Below, in pieces: positions 60,723-64,000 of a DNA stretch of 64,000 bases; within the stretch, counting starts at the first letter, position 1; each line of letters starts with the position of its first letter. Under the pieces are notes generated by a model, which searched no databases, had not been told where the DNA came from, and was given only the letters and a program-made list of their open reading frames with translations. Made by a program: the position numbers and the translations under genes. This DNA comes from DATIUV01 sp049322755 (GTDB lineage: Bacteria; Pseudomonadota; Gammaproteobacteria; Burkholderiales; UBA6910): positions 94,155-158,154 of the forward strand of contig JBMOQX010000011.1 of the NCBI GenBank assembly GCA_049322755.1. The letters run 5' to 3'.

Positions 60723-61970
60723 GTGTTATCCGTTGCAGATATCTGGCGTGGCCTCGTCTCCCTGCCCCGGGCACTGGACGGTTCGGGCAGGGGAGCGCTT
60801 CTGCGCGAACTCGGAACGCTCAAGCAGCAACTTGCTGACGAGCGCACGAAGAACCAAAAGCTGGAGATGCGGCTGGCAGAGAACGAGAACCGGCTTAGGC
60901 TGATCATCGAATCTGAACCGGAACTTGTCATGCTACAGGATGCGCGCGCGGTTGTGGTGGAAATGAACCCGGCCGGCCTTGTAGTTCTTGAAGCTGATGA
61001 GCCCGAAGTGATTATTGGGCATGACATGTCCCGTGTAGTGGCACCTGAATTCCTAGAGACGTATCGATTGGCGTGCGGCGCGGTTTTTAAAGGCACGCCA
61101 CGTACCTTCGAAGTTCGTATCGTCGGCCTCAAGGGTACTGTTCGCTGGCTGGAGTTGCACGCATTCCCCCTCCGGGATGGCCACAACAGGGTCGCGGCGC
61201 TAATTGGAATCGGTCGGGACGTGACTCAGCAGGTTCAGGCGCGGGAGGAGGCGAGTCGACATCAAACAGAGCTGGCCCGCGTGATGCGGATGAACACTAT
61301 AGGTGAGATGGCATCGGGAGTGGCCCACGAAATCAGCCAGCCTCTTTCCGCCATATCCAATTTCGCGGATGGCTGTTTAAGACGGATCCGATGCGGCGGT
61401 GCCGATGGCGGCGACTTGATCGCGGCGCTGGAGCAGATTCAACGCCAAGCCCAACGTGCCGGTTATATCATTCGACACATAAAGAAGTTTGTCCGTAGGC
61501 ATGAGCCTTACTGGACCACGGTCGACGTCAATGAAGTGGTGCAAGATGTTTGGACACTACTCGAGCCCGAAGCGCGCCAAAAAGCGATAAGCAGCGTACT
61601 GACGCTCGATGATACCCTTCCTGACATCAAGGGAGATCAAATCGAATTGGAGCAAGTTGTGGTCAACTTGGTGCGGAACGCGATCGAGGCAATGAGTGAT
61701 GTAGCGATACGGAACCGGAAGCTGAAGATCGAAACGCGACGCTTTCCCTCTCACATCGAGGTGTCCGTTACTGATTCGGGAGTTGGAGTCCCATCGGATA
61801 TCTCAGACAAGATTTTTGGCCCCTTTTTTACCACAAAGAACAATGGGCTTGGGATGGGACTCTCGATCAGCAGGACTATCGTTGAAAGCCATGGTGGCAA
61901 ACTGTGGCATTCCCAAGGGAGCGGCGGCGGAGCTACGTTCGCGTTTCGCCTTCCGATTGGCCAAGGCTAA
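60723..61970 (+). CDS. PAS-domain sensor histidine kinase, FixL-like, soluble
   Basis: A 415-residue kinase without membrane helices. A coiled coil (LKQQLADERTKNQKLEMRLA) leads into a PAS domain (about 57-170, RLIIESEPELVMLQD to IGIGRDVTQQ), then the H-box SGVAHEISQPLSAIS (H202) and an ATPase domain (VVNLVRNAIEAMSD, DSGVGVP, GLGMGLSISRTIVESHGG). The H-box is of the FixL/TodS/DctB class. It pairs with the FixJ-like regulator 35 bases downstream. No heme-binding motif can be claimed from sequence alone; the signal is unknown and presumably cytoplasmic. Confidence 0.9.
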   Translation: MLSVADIWRGLVSLPRALDGSGRGALLRELGTLKQQLADERTKNQKLEMRLAENENRLRLIIESEPELVMLQDARAVVVEMNPAGLVVLEADEPEVIIGHDMSRVVAPEFLETYRLACGAVFKGTPRTFEVRIVGLKGTVRWLELHAFPLRDGHNRVAALIGIGRDVTQQVQAREEASRHQTELARVMRMNTIGEMASGVAHEISQPLSAISNFADGCLRRIRCGGADGGDLIAALEQIQRQAQRAGYIIRHIKKFVRRHEPYWTTVDVNEVVQDVWTLLEPEARQKAISSVLTLDDTLPDIKGDQIELEQVVVNLVRNAIEAMSDVAIRNRKLKIETRRFPSHIEVSVTDSGVGVPSDISDKIFGPFFTTKNNGLGMGLSISRTIVESHGGKLWHSQGSGGGATFAFRLPIGQG

Positions 61971-62005
61971 CAGCCGACCGTTGATTCAGTCTACGGCCTC
62001 CAAGT

Positions 62006-62629
62006 TTGAAACCCACAGTCTTCATTGTCGACGATGACGAGGCCAGCGCGCAGTCGATACGCTGGCTGGTGGAATCCGTTGACCTTAGTGCCGAGGTCTA
62101 TCTGAACCCGGCCGCTTTCATCCAGTCCTACGATCCTGAAAAGCCGGGATGTGTGGTGCTCGATGTCAGGATGCCGGGGATGAGCGGATTGGAGGTTCAG
62201 GAGCAACTTAAGGAAAGAGGCGCTGATCTGCCGATCATCTTTGTCAGCGGGCACGGCGATATTCCGATTGCCGTGACGGCGATAAAGGGCGGTGCGATTG
62301 ATTTCCTAGAGAAGCCGTTCAGGCAACAGGAACTGATTGACCTGATTCACGCGGCGATTGAGCACGACGCCCGACGACGAGATGCAGATATGGAGCGGCA
62401 TGAAACGCTTCGACGTACGGAGTCACTTACTCTGCGCGAACGCGAGATTCTTGACCTGATCGTCGCGGGAAATCTCAACAAGACCATCGCTGCGAAGCTG
62501 GGACTTAGCACCAAGACAGTCGAGGTGCACCGTTCCGCCTTGATGAAGAAATTGGGGGCGAGATGCGCCCCGGATCTCATTCGGATGGGGCTGAAACTGT
62601 CGACGTCCAAGCCGGAAACGAAGCGGTAG
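62006..62629 (+). CDS. FixJ/NarL-type response regulator
   Basis: A 207-residue regulator. The receiver has the acidic pair in VFIVDDDEASAQ, phospho-acceptor D53 in VVLDVRMPGMSG, SGHGDIP and the lysine in FLEKPFRQQ. The C-terminal LuxR helix-turn-helix is LTLREREILDLIVAGNLNKT, TKTVEVHRSALMKKLGA. The start is TTG at 62006, preceded by weak RBS sequence. It is probably phosphorylated by the kinase upstream. Two matching palindromes at 43059 and 63689 are candidate sites. Confidence 0.92.
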   Translation: MKPTVFIVDDDEASAQSIRWLVESVDLSAEVYLNPAAFIQSYDPEKPGCVVLDVRMPGMSGLEVQEQLKERGADLPIIFVSGHGDIPIAVTAIKGGAIDFLEKPFRQQELIDLIHAAIEHDARRRDADMERHETLRRTESLTLREREILDLIVAGNLNKTIAAKLGLSTKTVEVHRSALMKKLGARCAPDLIRMGLKLSTSKPETKR

Positions 62630-62760
62630 GGCAACGTAGCGTATCCTTAGACGAGACTCGGGAGGTAGGGAAATCCCTCCAGGTGCTAGGGCAAGACCTA
62701 ATTGTTCTCCTCGACGGGAGAATGCTCAAATGGGGCTGTTCCTGTCAATCTTTAAGGGCG

Positions 62761-63138
62761 ATGAATTTTCTACCCGATCTACTCTATCACCGAGAGCACA
62801 TGTGGCTCCGACGAGAAGGTTCGGATGAGGCGGTTTTGGGAGTGACTGAATTTGCTCAGGAGCAACTTGGACAGATTTCGTTCATCGAGCACCTTGATCC
62901 TGGGGAACTCATTACCCTGAATGGTGCTTTCGGCACGATTGAATCCGCGAAGACCGCCTCGGATCTCATCGCTCCTGCCTCAGGAACAATTCTTTGCCGT
63001 AATGAGCGCCTTAACGAAGAGCCTTGGCTGGTAAATGAGGATCCTTATGGGGAGGGCTGGATTCTACGGATCCGCTTGGCCGACCCTGCGGAACTTGACG
63101 TCCTTTTGAGCCCGGAGCAATACGGCAACGCATTATGA
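62761..63138 (+). CDS. Lone GcvH-like lipoyl carrier protein
   Basis: A 125-residue H-protein homologue. The N-terminus NFLPDLLYHREHMWLRREG fits the GcvH start. The lipoylation site is K64 in TIESAKTASDLIAPASGTI, and LVNEDPYGEGWILRIRLADP matches the C-terminal part. No gcvT, gcvP or lipoate ligase gene is nearby. It could be a surplus glycine-cleavage H protein or a lipoate-binding protein of the sulfur-oxidation type (LbpA). Sulfite release by a sulfonate pathway would fit the latter, but no hdr genes are seen. Confidence 0.88.
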   Translation: MNFLPDLLYHREHMWLRREGSDEAVLGVTEFAQEQLGQISFIEHLDPGELITLNGAFGTIESAKTASDLIAPASGTILCRNERLNEEPWLVNEDPYGEGWILRIRLADPAELDVLLSPEQYGNAL

Positions 63139-63165
63139 GACGCGTGACCCGTCTGGTCGTAGCAA

Positions 63166-63474
63166 TTAGAGAGTTCTCAATTCGGCAGGTGGAGTCCGTC
63201 CCTCATCGGAGTCTGGCCCTATCCGTCTGACCAGCTTTTCGAAGAGGGCGGAGAGGAGACCCTTCGCCGAATGATTCTCAAAAGAGTTGCTCAGCCCAGT
63301 TGCATCGTAAAGTGAATCGGATTGCCAATCCCATTTTCCTACAGGGCTCGGCGTGCTCGGCTCCCTGGGATCGGTCACGGTCCGTTCGATCCAGGAACCG
63401 TCGTTGGCGAATACGATCTGTTTCCTGGTGCCCTTGGATCCAGGTGTGACTGGCATGTCGCGCCCGTTTTTCAA
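63166..63474 (-). CDS. Small hypothetical protein
   Basis: A 102-residue frame starting at TTG 63474, with GGAGG at 5 bases upstream; an ATG at 63486 is the alternative start. It has sequence such as GSKGTRKQIVFANDGSWIE and GLSNSFENHSAKGLLSALFE. Family not recognised, no membrane segments or cysteines. It converges on the GcvH-like gene and is divergent from the formaldehyde dehydrogenase gene. Coding status rests on RBS and length only. Confidence 0.45.
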   Translation of the reverse strand: MKNGRDMPVTPGSKGTRKQIVFANDGSWIERTVTDPREPSTPSPVGKWDWQSDSLYDATGLSNSFENHSAKGLLSALFEKLVRRIGPDSDEGRTPPAELRTL

Positions 63475-63874
63475 GATAACCTCCATTCAGTTGGCAGTTC
63501 TGGAACTTCGCTGTTCCGCCTGAGGACCGTCGCTAATGCTATTGCACGCCGTTTACAGCACGATTTCAGCCGTGAAACCGTTTGTAGCTATTTGTAACAG
63601 CACCAAGGTGGATTGCTTTTGGGGGATAGAGCACCTACCCGGTTAAGCAGCAACGACGATAGCAGTCGGCGGTAAATACACGGAGACGGTCTGTTAACTG
63701 GTAAACAGACGGCGGATTAATGGCGCATTAGGATAAACGAGTCCCAGTTAGCTGCATCCATCCCAAGGAGGGGTCGCTCTTCGGCTACCTCAGCTGACTC
63801 ACGAGCAGGACCCGAGTTGTCAGGGTATCGGCGCTAATCGAATGCCGGGCCCGTTGAGGAGGAGGATGAAGGTC
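63475..63874. other. Control region upstream of the formaldehyde dehydrogenase gene
   Basis: A 400-base gap containing TTTCA-GCCG-TGAAA (inverted repeat near 63565) and the 22-base palindrome at 63689-63710, then a possible -10 TAGGAT (63729-63734). The end holds a strong GAGGAGGAGG before the gene. No other gene seen. Confidence 0.6.
63689..63710. promoter_or_regulatory. Palindromic operator upstream of the frmA-like gene
   Basis: A 22-base site with arms GTCTGTT and AACAGAC at either end around AACTGGTA. It matches the site at 43059-43080 (inverted) at 19 of 22 bases. A -10-like TAGGAT lies 32 bases from its centre, the same spacing as at the first site. Confidence 0.6.
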
Positions 63875-64000
63875 ATGAAATCGCGCGCCGCCGTTGCGCA
63901 CCGGGCGGGAGCCCCGCTGGTGATCGAGACCGTGGACCTGGAGGGTCCGCGCGAAGGCGAGGTGCTGGTGGAGATCAAGGCCACGGGCATCTGCCACACC
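63875..64000 (+). CDS. frmA: Glutathione-dependent formaldehyde dehydrogenase / class III alcohol dehydrogenase (truncated)
   Basis: Zinc alcohol dehydrogenase converting S-hydroxymethylglutathione to S-formylglutathione with NAD. Only the first 42 residues are in the window. They are KSRAAVAHRAGAPLVIETVD followed by LEGPREGEVLVEIKATGICH, the diagnostic class III N-terminus including the first zinc cysteine. The ATG at 63875 is preferred: the GAGGAGGAGG upstream would touch the earlier ATG at 63866. The gene completes a link to the oxygenase locus through the shared palindrome. Zinc-binding and NAD-binding domains lie outside. Confidence 0.85.
   Translation, partial: MKSRAAVAHRAGAPLVIETVDLEGPREGEVLVEIKATGICHT

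Noticed and set aside
1..64000. CRISPR, tRNA, rRNA, prophage or insertion-sequence features
   Set aside because: No repeat-spacer pattern, cloverleaf, transposase or phage-like gene was recognised on reading both strands.

Overview
The window looks like the chromosome of a high-GC betaproteobacterium (Burkholderiales or Rhodocyclales type). The evidence is the ubiquinone set ubiE/ubiJ/ubiB with its DUF971 partner, a PhoB-PhoR pair behind a Pho box, a very large FAD plus Fe-S oxidoreductase of the DUF3683 type, a MASE3-PAS-GGDEF-EAL protein, and the abundance of LysR, LIV-type ABC and TRAP/TAXI systems. A perfect FNR-type box suggests a facultative anaerobe. No rRNA, tRNA, CRISPR array, phage gene or insertion sequence was seen. 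The assignment rests on gene content only.

Positions 1-22.5 kb are mostly housekeeping: a truncated polyamine-type ABC ATPase, ubiB and ubiJ, small envelope proteins, an ATP-grasp enzyme, two paralogous lipoproteins and a CCAEP-tail radical SAM enzyme. These are followed by ubiE and DUF971, phoBR, a HIT protein, the 1275-residue oxidoreductase, a YqaA-like membrane protein, the c-di-GMP protein and a dienelactone-hydrolase/LysR pair.

Positions 22.7-37 kb are metabolic accessory genes. A complete livHMGF-type uptake operon ends in a nitrilase gene and a clear terminator. Next come a Thermus-type isocitrate dehydrogenase with a small coupled gene, a CbbR-like LysR regulator, an M48 lipoprotein protease, a D-amino-acid dehydrogenase, a DUF3014 protein and a DMT exporter that seems to lack one membrane helix.

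Positions 35.8-42.5 kb hold a beta-keto acid cleavage enzyme and an IclR regulator facing a three-gene biotin carboxylase (BCCP, biotin carboxylase, pyruvate-carboxylase-type carboxyltransferase). An SDR and the relic of a 3-hydroxybutyrate-dehydrogenase-like gene follow. Two matching palindromes lie in the control region. The parts fit a hypothetical route: ketone carboxylation, then beta-keto acid cleavage to acetoacetate.

Positions 42.6-64 kb are an accessory catabolic locus. It holds a two-subunit Rieske oxygenase with an unusual iron-site motif, a MetX-like hydrolase and a Rieske ferredoxin. A TAXI/TRAP transporter follows, whose binding-protein gene carries an in-frame amber codon. Then come an NAD-type flavoprotein with a molybdopterin oxidoreductase, UspA, a Crp/Fnr regulator, and a SsuBC-like importer with two different permeases and two different ATPases. 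After these are an OsmC protein, a FixL/FixJ-like two-component system, a lone GcvH-like lipoyl protein, and the start of a glutathione-dependent formaldehyde dehydrogenase. The same 22-base palindrome precedes the oxygenase gene and the formaldehyde dehydrogenase gene. I infer that the locus oxidises an imported compound that releases formaldehyde (a C1 or sulfonate-like substrate) under control of the local two-component system. Base composition drops visibly from about 55 to 63.8 kb, consistent with separate ancestry.
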